From: JBCBSZ01 sp039185015
Lineage (GTDB): Bacteria > Actinomycetota > Acidimicrobiia > Acidimicrobiales > Poriferisodalaceae
Reading direction: 5' to 3'
Assembly (NCBI GenBank): GCA_039185015.1
Contig: JBCDAU010000019.1
Span: 1-64,000, forward strand
Length of the DNA stretch: 64,000 nt
In this document: positions 51,245 to 59,137 of the stretch, piece by piece
Layout: every line of letters starts with the position of its first letter
Numbering within the stretch: the first letter of the stretch is position 1
Made by a program: the position numbers and the translations under genes
The notes under the pieces: generated by a model
Seen by the model: only the letters and a program-made list of their open reading frames with translations
Databases searched by the model: none
Told to the model about the DNA's origin: nothing

Positions 51245-51685
51245 CTACGCGGCGAACCTCCCCTGGAGGTGCTCCAAGGTCTTCTGGATCGCCTCGTCGT
51301 TCTGTTGGAGGATCCGGAACGGCCCGTACGTCGGGCCCAGGAACGCCTGGTCCCACTCGAACGACTCGGTGACCATCGTCCCGCCCTCGGCGGGCTCGAG
51401 CTGCCACCGCCAGACGTGGCGGCCGAAATGGCGCCAGGCGATCTCGCGCCCGTCCTCGAACGTCACCACCGTGTTGGTGATCTTGTAGGGCACGACGCCC
51501 CAGTACCTCATGGACATGCCGAAGGTGTCGCCGACCGCCGTGAGTCGCTCGGCGCCGACCCGCGAGCCCTGCACGGTGCCGGAACCGTCGATCTCGCTGT
51601 GGCGGGACGGATCGACCAGCAGCTCCCAGAGCTGATCCGGGGTCGTCGAGATCAGCTTGCTGTGGGTGATGACCTTGTCGGACAC
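51245..51685 (-). CDS. SRPBCC-family (START-like) protein
   Basis: 146 aa. Pattern ITHSKLISTTPDQLWELLVDPSRHSEIDGSG at the start, WRQ/W-R-WQLEPAEGGTMVTESFEWD in the middle, and a terminal helix IQKTLEHLQGRFAA, the helix-grip fold of polyketide cyclase/dehydrase-like proteins. It binds hydrophobic ligands; the specific ligand is unknown. 8 nt downstream of the TIGR01777 gene on the same strand. Confidence 0.88.
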   Translation of the reverse strand: MSDKVITHSKLISTTPDQLWELLVDPSRHSEIDGSGTVQGSRVGAERLTAVGDTFGMSMRYWGVVPYKITNTVVTFEDGREIAWRHFGRHVWRWQLEPAEGGTMVTESFEWDQAFLGPTYGPFRILQQNDEAIQKTLEHLQGRFAA

Positions 51686-51693
51686 GGGTCCCC

Positions 51694-52590
51694 CTACTTG
51701 CCGAGCACGGCGCGCAGGCCGGTCTCGATGTCGTCGTGCGCGAAGTCGAACCCGGCCTCGCCGAGCACCGTCGGCAGCACCTTCTGGCTACCGAGCGCCA
51801 GGCTCTCCGCCGCCTCGCCGCCCAGGATGAGCTTCAGGGCGAACGTCGGCACCGGGAAGATCGTCGGCCGCCCGAGCACCTTGCCCAGGGCCTTGGTGAA
51901 CTCGGTGTTCCGGGCCGGTTGGGGCGCGGTCAGGTTCACCGGACCTGCGACGTCGTGGTCGAGCAGGTACCGGATGGCGGCCACCTCGTCGTCGATCGAG
52001 ATCCACGAGATCCACTGCTGGCCGTCGCCGATCCGGCCACCGACGCCGAGCTTGAACGGCAGCAGCTGCTTCTTCAACGAGCCGCCATCGGTGCTCTGGA
52101 CGACGCCGGTGCGGAGGAAGGCGACCCGCAGTCCGGCGTCGACCGCCGGTTGCGCCGCCTCTTCCCAGGCGACGCAGACATCGGCGAGGTAGCCGGTGCC
52201 CCGCGGCGACGACTCGTCCACGGAGTCGTCGCCGGTGTCGCCGTAGTAGCCGATCGCCGAGCCGGACAGGAGCACCGTGGGGCCGCCCTCGATCTCGGCG
52301 ACGGCCTTCGCGAGCACGGTCGTGCCGTCGACGCGGGAGTCGAGGACGGCGTGCTTGTGGGCGTCGCTCCACCGGCTGTCGGCGATGCCGACGCCGGCGA
52401 GGTGGACGACCGCGTCGACGCCGACGAGCGCCTCGGCGTCGATCGTGCCGGCGGCGGGATCCCAGCGGGCGCCGCCCTCGGGGACCTCCGGCGAGCGGAC
52501 GATCCGCATGACCTGGTGGCCGTCGGCGCGCAGGCTCTCGGTGAGCGCGCGCCCGATCAGTCCGGATGACCCGGTGATGGCGACGTGCAC
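51694..52590 (-). CDS. TIGR01777-family NAD(P)-binding epimerase-like protein
   Basis: 298 aa. ITGSSGLIGRALTESLRADGH (5-25), WDPAAGTID, DAVVHLAGVGIADSRWS, LLSGSAIGYYGDTGDD, ADVCVAWEEAA, LRTGVVQSTDGGSLKKQLLPF and ISWISIDDEVAAI are hallmarks of this SDR subfamily (E. coli YfcH). Function not established. In mycobacteria the corresponding gene sits between E2 (dlaT) and lipB; here it is 2 kb upstream of lpdA on the other strand. GTG 52590 has AGGAG 6 nt upstream. Confidence 0.9.
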   Translation of the reverse strand: MHVAITGSSGLIGRALTESLRADGHQVMRIVRSPEVPEGGARWDPAAGTIDAEALVGVDAVVHLAGVGIADSRWSDAHKHAVLDSRVDGTTVLAKAVAEIEGGPTVLLSGSAIGYYGDTGDDSVDESSPRGTGYLADVCVAWEEAAQPAVDAGLRVAFLRTGVVQSTDGGSLKKQLLPFKLGVGGRIGDGQQWISWISIDDEVAAIRYLLDHDVAGPVNLTAPQPARNTEFTKALGKVLGRPTIFPVPTFALKLILGGEAAESLALGSQKVLPTVLGEAGFDFAHDDIETGLRAVLGK

Positions 52591-52663
52591 GACGTGCTCC
52601 TTCGGATGTGGGGGGGAGCATCAGTCTGGCGCGAACCGCCGTCGCGAGGCGATGCACGTCCGC

Positions 52664-53704
52664 TCAGAGGACTGGGGTGGTCTCCTCCTCGGAGGGTGTC
52701 GCCCGCAGCCTGCGGCGGCCGATCACCGCTGCAGCCGCTGCTGTGGCGGCGACCACGACCGGGGGTGCGAGGGTCGACCAGCTGCCTCCCGAGCCCGTTT
52801 CGCTGGACCCTGGGCCGGCAGCGACCGCAGAACCGTCGGCGATCCGGTCGCCGACGAGTCGGCCGTCGGAGTCCGGGGCAGGAGGCGAGGAGGTGCTCGC
52901 CGACGCCGGTGGCTGCATCGGGAGCAGACCGCGCTCGGACTCGCCGTCCGTCGGCGCGCCGGACACCGGCGGCGTTCGTTCCCAGGTCAAGCCGGTCGAC
53001 GGTTCGGTGATCGTCGTGTTCTCGTCGCCACCGCTCGGCTGCTCCGTGGCCTCGCCCGGCGCCTGGAGGTCGACGGGTGGAGCGGCGTTCGTCGTGGGTG
53101 GTGCCGTGGTCGGCGGTGATGTGGTCGTGGTCGGCGCCGTCGTGGTCGGTGGTGGCGCCGTCGTGGTCGGCGGACCGGTCGTCGGCGGGATCGTCGTCGG
53201 GGTCGCGGGTGGTGCCGTGGTCGGCGGTGGCGTCGTGGGCGGTGCCGTGGTCGGTGGCGCTTCCGGGGGGAGGGTCGTCGTGGTCGTGGTCGTTGTCGTG
53301 GACGTCGCCGCCGGCACCACCAGCGCCGTGGCCACGGCGGCCCAACGACGGTCCAGTGATCCTCCGGATGCCAGGTCGTCGTCCACGTCGCGCAACCGCT
53401 GCAGTGTGGCGGCGTCGATCTCGGTGGTCCGGACCACGCAACGACAGCCTGGGTGGGCTCGCCCGCCGTCGGCTGCGGCGGCGGTGAGGAAGAGCTTGTT
53501 GTCCGCGTGGCGCCTGCAGGCGTTGCAGACACCGCAGCTCGTCCCACAACTGCGTGGCTCGAGCACGTAGGCGGTGGCCGTGGACGCGCCGGAGTCGTCG
53601 GCCACGACGAGCTGGCGGACCCCGGCCCCGGCGAGCGCGGTCGTGCCCGCGGCGACGGTGATGAACCGCCGTCGAGACATCCGCCGTTCCGGGTATGCGC
53701 CCAT
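52664..53704 (-). CDS. Tat-exported Cys-cluster protein with Thr/Pro stalk and C-terminal anchor
   Basis: 346 aa. Twin-arginine signal (MSRRRFITVAAGTTALAGAG, from residue 9). Immediately after is a compact Cys/His module: C53-x3-C57-x2-C60-x2-C63, H66, H84, C87-x-C89, with the fingerprint RRHADNKLFLTAAAADGGRAHPGCRC. Then ~75 residues of Thr/Pro repeats (near 138-215), a variable region, and a membrane helix (near 316-332) followed by RRRLR. The Cys/His spacing suggests a metal or FeS/heme ligand set loaded before Tat export. ATG 53704 has AAAGGA 8 nt upstream. Family not named. Confidence 0.72.
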   Translation of the reverse strand: MGAYPERRMSRRRFITVAAGTTALAGAGVRQLVVADDSGASTATAYVLEPRSCGTSCGVCNACRRHADNKLFLTAAAADGGRAHPGCRCVVRTTEIDAATLQRLRDVDDDLASGGSLDRRWAAVATALVVPAATSTTTTTTTTTLPPEAPPTTAPPTTPPPTTAPPATPTTIPPTTGPPTTTAPPPTTTAPTTTTSPPTTAPPTTNAAPPVDLQAPGEATEQPSGGDENTTITEPSTGLTWERTPPVSGAPTDGESERGLLPMQPPASASTSSPPAPDSDGRLVGDRIADGSAVAAGPGSSETGSGGSWSTLAPPVVVAATAAAAAVIGRRRLRATPSEEETTPVL

Positions 53705-53956
53705 CGGGCCGTCCTTTCGCTCGCTCAGGGAGCCGGCCCCTCTCCCCGCGGATCGGACCGTGGCTCTCGGCCGGGTCGGCGTCCGCCCTCCGGGCGGCGC
53801 TCCCTTCGCCGGGCTCGTGTCCCGATCCTCGGTTCTCGGGGGCCGGCTTCCTCAGCGCCCTCCGTGACGCCGTCGGTCGATCGCGGGGCGGAGATGAGCC
53901 TCCGCGGGTGGAGTTGTCCGAGCGGTGGGCGAGGCCGGCGACCTAGTGTCGACCCC
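53705..53956. other. 252-bp divergent intergenic region
   Basis: No gene. It contains a perfect hairpin CCGCCC-TCC-GGGCGG at 53783-53797 and, at its right end, the TAGTGT box of the next gene. No recognisable promoter for the minus-strand Tat gene was found. Confidence 0.5.
53944..53949 (+). promoter_or_regulatory. -10 box TAGTGT, leaderless promoter
   Basis: TAGTGT, 7 nt, GTG 53957. Confidence 0.5.
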
Positions 53957-54226
53957 GTGAGCAGCGACGACGCCACCGGCGCACCGGCGCCCCCGTCCGA
54001 CGATGGCCCCTCGAGGCGGGCGATCTTCAACCTCGTCGGCCTCGCCGTCGTCCTGGCGTCGTTCGCGGCCTTCATCGTCCAGAACACGCAGTCGACCAGC
54101 GTGCAGTGGCTCACCTTCGACGGTGACGCCGCGCTCTGGCTGCTGATGCTGGCGTCCGCGGTGGCCGGGTCGGTGGTCACCCTGATGTTCGGCGTGCTCC
54201 TCCGGCGACGCCGTCGTACCGAGTGA
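53957..54226 (+). CDS. LapA-domain (DUF1049) small membrane protein
   Basis: 89 aa. Soluble start (SSDDATGAPAPPSDDG), then two membrane helices (AIFNLVGLAVVLASFAAFIVQNTQ and ALWLLMLASAVAGSVVTLMFGVLL) separated by VQWLTFDGDA, ending in RRRRR. This is the LapA/YciS topology; the NTQ-S-V-W pattern is characteristic. In Gram-negatives LapA helps control lipopolysaccharide synthesis; in actinobacteria the role is unknown. Confidence 0.85.
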   Translation: MSSDDATGAPAPPSDDGPSRRAIFNLVGLAVVLASFAAFIVQNTQSTSVQWLTFDGDAALWLLMLASAVAGSVVTLMFGVLLRRRRRTE

Positions 54227-54247
54227 GGGGCCGGAACCGACCCCGCC

Positions 54248-54253
54248 TACGAT
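54248..54253 (+). promoter_or_regulatory. -10 box TACGAT of the 29-aa gene
   Basis: TACGAT, 6 nt, ATG 54260. Confidence 0.5.
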
Positions 54254-54259
54254 GGTTCG

Positions 54260-54349
54260 ATGAGCACGCGACACCTGATCCTGCTGTCGCTCGTGACCGG
54301 CATGGCGATCCTCGTCGCGTTCGCCGTGCAGATGGCCCTCGTCCTCTGA
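54260..54349 (+). CDS. 29-aa single-pass membrane microprotein
   Basis: A reading frame of 29 codons and TGA: MSTRHLILLSLVTGMAILVA continuing FAVQMALVL. One polar head (STRH) and a continuous hydrophobic helix to the end. It is supported by a TACGAT box with the spacing seen before larger genes here and by coding-like hydrophobic content. It lies 33 bp after the LapA-like gene and 76 bp before lpdA. Such peptides often modulate membrane complexes; no partner is known. Confidence 0.5.
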   Translation: MSTRHLILLSLVTGMAILVAFAVQMALVL

Positions 54350-54395
54350 GCGAGGCTCGGCAGCGAGCACAGCGATTCCCTGGTCATCGTCTCGC

Positions 54396-54401
54396 TACCC
54401 T
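54396..54401 (+). promoter_or_regulatory. -10 box TACCCT of lpdA
   Basis: TACCCT, then an ~18-nt leader with GAGGAG at 54416-54421, 4 nt before ATG 54426. Confidence 0.45.
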
Positions 54402-54425
54402 GGCAGGGACGAGCCGAGGAGTGTG

Positions 54426-55838
54426 ATGAGCGAAGCACCCGACCAGGTCGATGTCGTGATCATCGGCGGTGGTCCCGGCGGCGAAGGCGCCGCCTTGTAC
54501 GGCAGTGCCGCAGGCCTCAAGATCGCCGTCGTCGAGAAGGACAAGATGGGGGGCACCTGCCTCCACCGGGGCTGCATCCCGGCGAAGCGCCTGCTCGAGA
54601 CGTCGGCGACGTATCGCCACATCATCGAGGCGAAGAACTTCGGCATCTCGGTGGGGGAGCCGTCCGTCGACATGACCGCGGCGGTCGCCGCCAAGCAGCA
54701 GGTCGTCGACACCCTCCACACCGGGTTGCGGGGGCTGCTGAAGCGCCGCAAGGCCGACGTCCACGAGGGCGTCGGCACGCTGCAGGCCGACGGCACCGTG
54801 CACGTCCGCTACCACGATGGCTCCGAGGGCACGATCGTCGCCGACAACGTGATCCTCGCCGCCGGCTCGGTGCCGAGGACGATCCCGGGCTTCGATGTCG
54901 ACGGCCGCATCGTGATGACCAGCGACGAGGTGCTCGACATCGACTTCGTGCCCGAGCGCGCCGCCGTCATCGGCGGTGGTGCCATCGGCTGCGAGTTCGC
55001 CTCGATGCTCTCGGACCTCGGTGCCAACGTCACGATCCTCGAGGCGATGGACCGCATCGTCCCGGGCTGCGACACCGACGTCACGAAGGCCCTGACGAAG
55101 GCCTTCAAGAAGCGGGGCATCGACGTCCGCACCGGTGTCCGGGTCAACGGCCACACCCCGCGAGACGGCGGCGGCACCACGGTCCACATCGAAGGCGCCG
55201 ACGACCTGGACGTCGACGTGGTGGTGGTCTCGGTCGGGCGGCGCCCCTACAGCGAGGGGCTCCTGGCCGACGGCACCGGCGTCGCGCTCGACGAACGGGG
55301 CTACGTGCAGGTCGACGAGTGGTGCCGAACCTCGGTGCCCGGTGTGTTCGCCATCGGCGACCTGATCCCGACCTCGCAGCTCGCGCACATCGGCTACGCC
55401 GAGGCGATGCTCGTGATCAAGCAGGTCCTGGGTGAGCCGGCGGTGCCGATCGACCACGACCGGGTGCCGTGGTGCATCTACTGCCATCCCGAGGTCGCCT
55501 TCGCCGGGCTGACCGAGGAGGAGGCCAGAGCCCGCGGCTACGACGTCGTGGCCGACAAGCACAAGTTCACCGGCAACGGCCGGGCGATCATCGTGGGCGA
55601 GACCGACGGCATGGTGAAGGTCATCGCCGAGAAGAACGCCGACGGAACGGCCGGCCAGATCCTCGGGGTCCACATGATGGGCCCGTGGGTCACCGAGCAG
55701 CTCGGTCAGGGGTACCTGGCCGTCAACTGGGAGGCGTCCGTCGACGACGTGGCCGCCTTCATCCAGCCCCACCCCACGATGAGCGAGTTGTTCGGTGAGA
55801 CCGTCCTGGGTCTGACCGGGAGAGGAATGCACTCCTGA
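54426..55838 (+). CDS. lpdA: Dihydrolipoyl dehydrogenase (E3)
   Basis: 470 aa. FAD motif VVIIGGGPGGEGAAL (near 10-24), redox disulfide C45-LHRG-C50 in GGTCLHRGCIPAKRLL, NAD motif AAVIGGGAIGCEFASMLSDLG, second FAD motif VFAIGDLI, and the C-terminal catalytic HPTMSELFGE (His near 449, Glu 454). It reoxidises dihydrolipoyl groups of the E2 arm using NAD+. The last A of its TGA is the A of the E2 ATG, so E3 and E2 are coupled. ATG 54426 has GAGGAG 4 nt upstream. Confidence 0.97.
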   Translation: MSEAPDQVDVVIIGGGPGGEGAALYGSAAGLKIAVVEKDKMGGTCLHRGCIPAKRLLETSATYRHIIEAKNFGISVGEPSVDMTAAVAAKQQVVDTLHTGLRGLLKRRKADVHEGVGTLQADGTVHVRYHDGSEGTIVADNVILAAGSVPRTIPGFDVDGRIVMTSDEVLDIDFVPERAAVIGGGAIGCEFASMLSDLGANVTILEAMDRIVPGCDTDVTKALTKAFKKRGIDVRTGVRVNGHTPRDGGGTTVHIEGADDLDVDVVVVSVGRRPYSEGLLADGTGVALDERGYVQVDEWCRTSVPGVFAIGDLIPTSQLAHIGYAEAMLVIKQVLGEPAVPIDHDRVPWCIYCHPEVAFAGLTEEEARARGYDVVADKHKFTGNGRAIIVGETDGMVKVIAEKNADGTAGQILGVHMMGPWVTEQLGQGYLAVNWEASVDDVAAFIQPHPTMSELFGETVLGLTGRGMHS

Positions 55839-57307
55839 TGGCCGATATCCAGATGCCCCAGCTCGGTGAGACCGTCACCGAGGGGACCATCACCCGCTGG
55901 TTCAAGCAGGTCGGCGATCGGGTCGAGATCGACGAGATGCTCTTCGAGGTCTCGACCGACAAGGTCGATTCCGAGGTGCCGTCGCCTGCGGCGGGTTTCA
56001 TCACCGAGATCGTCGCTCCGGAGGGCGAGACCGTGGACGTGGGCGAGGTCATCGCCCGGGTGGCCGACGCACCGGGCGGTGACGCCGGTGCTCCGGCGGC
56101 CGAACCGGCGCCTGCACCCGCTCCGGCCCCGGCACCTGAGCCAGCACCGGCGCCTGCCGCTGCTCCGCCGCCTCCGCCTCCGCCCGCTCCGGCGCCTGCG
56201 CCCGAGCCGGCCCCGGCGCCGGCGCCTGCACCGCCTCCGGCACCTGAGCCGGCCGTCGCTCCCGCGGCGAGCGGTGTCTCACCGGCGGTCGAGGGACGTC
56301 TTCTGTCGCCGGTCGTGCGCCGCCTCATCAACGAGCACGGGCTCGATCCCGACGCGATCCAGGGCACCGGCGTGGGCGGGCGGATCACGCGCAACGACGT
56401 GCTGGCGGCGATCGATGCCGACGGTGCCAAGGCGGCCCCCGCCGCTGCTGGCCCCGTGCCCGCTCCGGCACCCGCCGCTGCGCCGCCTCCGCCTCCTCCG
56501 CCCGCTCCGGCACCCGCCGCTGCGCCTCGTCCGCCTGCGCCGGCTCCCGCGGTGCCGGCGCCGGCCGCCGCTGCGGTGCCCGCCGAGGCGGGCGACCGGT
56601 CGCTGATCGTGCCGTTCAACAACATCCGTCGCCGGACCGGCGAGCACATGGTGATGTCGCTGGCGACGTCGCCCCACGTGCTCACCGTGATGGAGATCGA
56701 CTACGAGAACGTCGATCGGGTCCGGCGTGAGCACAAGGCCGCGTTCAAGCAGGCCGAGGGCTTCAGCCTGACCTACCTGCCGTTCCAGGCGCTGGCGACG
56801 GTCGAGGCGCTCAACGACTTCCCGGACCTGAACGCCTCGGTCGAGGGCGACCACCTCGTGGTCCACCGCGACGTCCACCTGGGCATCGCCGTCGACCTCG
56901 ACTTCCAAGGGTTGATCGTCCCGGTCGTGAAGAACGCCGACGGCAAGAACCTCCGGGGCATCACCCGGGAGATCAACGATCTCGCCAATCGGGCCCGGTC
57001 GAAGTCGCTCAACATGGACGACATCGCCGGCGGCACGTTCACGATCTCGAACAACGGCAGCTACGGCACCTACACCACGGCGGCGATCATCAACCAGCCG
57101 CAGGTGGCGGTGTTGTCCACCGACGGCATCGCCCGCCGGCCGGTCGTGGTCGAGGATCGCTTCGGCAACGAGACGATCGCCGTCCACTCGGTCGGCCACC
57201 TGTCGCTGAGCTGGGACCACCGAGCCTTCGACGGCTCCTACGCCGCCTCCTTCCTGCGCCGCATCAAGGAGATCATCGAGACCCGCGACTGGGAGCAGGA
57301 GCTGTAG
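55838..57307 (+). CDS. 2-oxoacid dehydrogenase E2, dihydrolipoyllysine acyltransferase
   Basis: 489 aa. One N-terminal lipoyl domain (1-80) with the lipoyl-Lys K42 in STDKVDSEV; a long Ala/Pro linker (~85-148); a peripheral-subunit binding domain (SPVVRRLINEHGLDPDAIQGTGVGGRITRNDVLAAI, ~157-192); a second Ala/Pro linker; and the acyltransferase core (~255-489) with catalytic HRAFDGSYA (His near 461, Asp 465). Given aceE in the window, the likely partner is AceE (acetyl transfer, as mycobacterial DlaT); SucB-like succinyl transfer cannot be excluded. A single lipoyl domain is fewer than in many actinobacterial E2 proteins. Confidence 0.93.
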   Translation: MADIQMPQLGETVTEGTITRWFKQVGDRVEIDEMLFEVSTDKVDSEVPSPAAGFITEIVAPEGETVDVGEVIARVADAPGGDAGAPAAEPAPAPAPAPAPEPAPAPAAAPPPPPPPAPAPAPEPAPAPAPAPPPAPEPAVAPAASGVSPAVEGRLLSPVVRRLINEHGLDPDAIQGTGVGGRITRNDVLAAIDADGAKAAPAAAGPVPAPAPAAAPPPPPPPAPAPAAAPRPPAPAPAVPAPAAAAVPAEAGDRSLIVPFNNIRRRTGEHMVMSLATSPHVLTVMEIDYENVDRVRREHKAAFKQAEGFSLTYLPFQALATVEALNDFPDLNASVEGDHLVVHRDVHLGIAVDLDFQGLIVPVVKNADGKNLRGITREINDLANRARSKSLNMDDIAGGTFTISNNGSYGTYTTAAIINQPQVAVLSTDGIARRPVVVEDRFGNETIAVHSVGHLSLSWDHRAFDGSYAASFLRRIKEIIETRDWEQEL

Positions 57308-57312
57308 CGCCG

Positions 57313-59007
57313 GTGCCATCCCTCCACGTCCGTTGGCTCGGGACGGTCCCGTACGGCGAGGCTCTCGATCTCCAGCGCTCGCTGCACGGCGGATCCCCCA
57401 TCGACCACCTCCTGCTGCTCGAGCATCCGCACGTCTACACGCTGGGCGTGCGGGCCGACACCGCCAACATCCTCGTGCCCCCGCACGAGGTCGGCGCCGA
57501 GCTCGTGCGGGCCGATCGAGGCGGTGACGTCACCTACCACGGCCCCGGTCAGCTGGTCGGCTATCCGATCCTGACGCTCCCCGGGAAGCGGGGCGGTGGC
57601 ATGGCCGACACCGTCGCGTACGTGACCGCGGTCGAGGAGCTGTTGATCGAGACCCTGGCCGACCTCGGCCTGCCCGGCGCCGGACGCCTGGACCACTACC
57701 CGGGCGTGTGGCTCGATCCGGACGGGGACCGACCCCGGAAGATCGCCGCGATCGGTGTGCGGTTGACCCGTGGACGGACGATGCACGGATTCGCCCTCAA
57801 CGTCGATCCCGACCTGGGCATGTTCGGCAACATCGTGCCGTGCGGGATCCCGGACAAGCCGGTGACGTCGCTCGTCGCCGAGGGCGTCGACGTCGAGCTG
57901 CGCGACGTCGTCGACGCGATCAGCGCCCGTGCGGGTGAGACCTGGGGCGGGGGCGTCATCGAGCGCCACGACGTGGTCTGGCGGACCAGCGCCGCCGATC
58001 TCTCACCCTTCAGTCGAGGTCAAGGGTCTGGCGAGCCGGTCCGGCCCGAGCGGGGTGGACGAGCGGACACCGGTGGCAACGTGCGGCTCGTCGGCCGACT
58101 CGCGCAGGCCGGGGTCACCGAGGGCCTCCAGATCTCGACCCGCAAGCCGGACTGGCTGCGGGTGAAGGCCGACATGGGGCCGGAGTACCTCCAGCTCAAG
58201 CGGGTCATGCGCGACCTCGACCTCCGCACGGTGTGCGAGGAAGCGTCGTGCCCCAACATCTTCGAGTGCTGGGCCGACGGCACCGCCACGTTCATGATCA
58301 ACGGCGAGCGCTGCACCCGGGCCTGTGGCTTCTGCGACGTCGACACCCGCAAGCCCGAACCCCTCGACACCGACGAGCCGGCCCGCGTGGCCGACGCCGT
58401 GGACCGGATGGGACTCGCCCACGCGGTCGTCACCGCCGTCGCCCGAGACGACCTGCCCGACGGCGGTGCGCGCGCCTTCGCCGACACGATCGAGGCGATC
58501 CGCCTCCGGACCCCGGCCACCAAGGTCGAGGTGCTCATCCCCGACTTCAAGGGTGACGCCGACCAGCTGGGCATCGTCCTCGACGCCCGCCCCGACGTGC
58601 TCAACCACAACGTCGAGACCGTCCCCCGCCTCCAGCGGGCGGTTCGGCCGTCGGCCGGGTACGCCCGGAGCCTCACGGTCCTGGCCCGGGCCAAGGCGGC
58701 CGGGCTGACGACGAAGACCTCGATCATCGTCGGGATGGGCGAGACCGACGATGAGATCGTCGCGACGCTCCACGATCTCCGGGGCGTCTCCTGCGACATC
58801 GTCACGATCGGCCAGTACCTCCGGCCGACCACCAACCACCTGCCCGTGCACCGATGGGTCGAACCCGAGACCTTCGAGCAGTACCGGGCCATCGGTATGG
58901 ACGACCTGGGCATCCCCCACGTCGAATCGAGCCCGCTGACCCGGTCGAGCTACCACGCTCGCGAGGCCGCCGAGCGGGCACAGCCGGTACGGTCGGCCAT
59001 GGGCTGA
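57313..59007 (+). CDS. lipB-lipA: LipB-LipA fusion: octanoyltransferase plus lipoyl synthase
   Basis: 564 aa in one frame. Residues 1-~230 are LipB (moves octanoate from ACP to the E2 lysine): RADRGGDVTYHGPGQLVGYPI, catalytic K143 (RKIAAIGV) and C177 (VPCGIPD). After a ~45-residue Gly/Arg/Pro-rich linker, residues ~275-564 are LipA, the radical-SAM enzyme that adds two sulfurs. It has auxiliary-cluster cysteines C308-x4-C313-x5-C319, radical-SAM C334-x3-C338-x2-C341, and the C-terminal R-S-S-Y motif (544-547). All catalytic residues of both enzymes are present. GTG starts 5 nt after the E2 stop, so modifier and target are co-expressed. Confidence 0.96.
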   Translation: MPSLHVRWLGTVPYGEALDLQRSLHGGSPIDHLLLLEHPHVYTLGVRADTANILVPPHEVGAELVRADRGGDVTYHGPGQLVGYPILTLPGKRGGGMADTVAYVTAVEELLIETLADLGLPGAGRLDHYPGVWLDPDGDRPRKIAAIGVRLTRGRTMHGFALNVDPDLGMFGNIVPCGIPDKPVTSLVAEGVDVELRDVVDAISARAGETWGGGVIERHDVVWRTSAADLSPFSRGQGSGEPVRPERGGRADTGGNVRLVGRLAQAGVTEGLQISTRKPDWLRVKADMGPEYLQLKRVMRDLDLRTVCEEASCPNIFECWADGTATFMINGERCTRACGFCDVDTRKPEPLDTDEPARVADAVDRMGLAHAVVTAVARDDLPDGGARAFADTIEAIRLRTPATKVEVLIPDFKGDADQLGIVLDARPDVLNHNVETVPRLQRAVRPSAGYARSLTVLARAKAAGLTTKTSIIVGMGETDDEIVATLHDLRGVSCDIVTIGQYLRPTTNHLPVHRWVEPETFEQYRAIGMDDLGIPHVESSPLTRSSYHAREAAERAQPVRSAMG

Positions 59008-59034
59008 TTGACACCGAAGTCATTGTCATAGCGC
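59008..59034. promoter_or_regulatory. TTGACA within an inverted repeat TGACA...TGTCA
   Basis: A consensus -35 hexamer (59008-59013) whose last five bases start a dyad, TGACA-10 bp-TGTCA (59009-59028). TAGCGC follows 15 bp after the hexamer. It could be a regulated promoter for the surface protein, whose start is 104 bp further on. The read is tentative. Confidence 0.3.
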
Positions 59035-59094
59035 AGAACGTGCGAACGGCCACCGCCGGTGCGTGACCGCCTGGCCTCGGACGGCAGCCTCGGA

Positions 59095-59100
59095 TAGCGT
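59095..59100 (+). promoter_or_regulatory. -10 box TAGCGT
   Basis: TAGCGT, then a leader with GGAGGG at 59125-59130, 7 nt before GTG 59138. Confidence 0.45.
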
Positions 59101-59137
59101 CTCGACGCCGGGAACCGCACAGTCGGAGGGAACGCGG

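Noticed and set aside
51241..51262. GC palindrome with an 8-bp GCGGCCGC core between the PhoX-like and SRPBCC genes as a regulatory site
   Set aside because: It lies between convergent stops 9 bp apart; most simply a short bidirectional terminator or chance GC symmetry.
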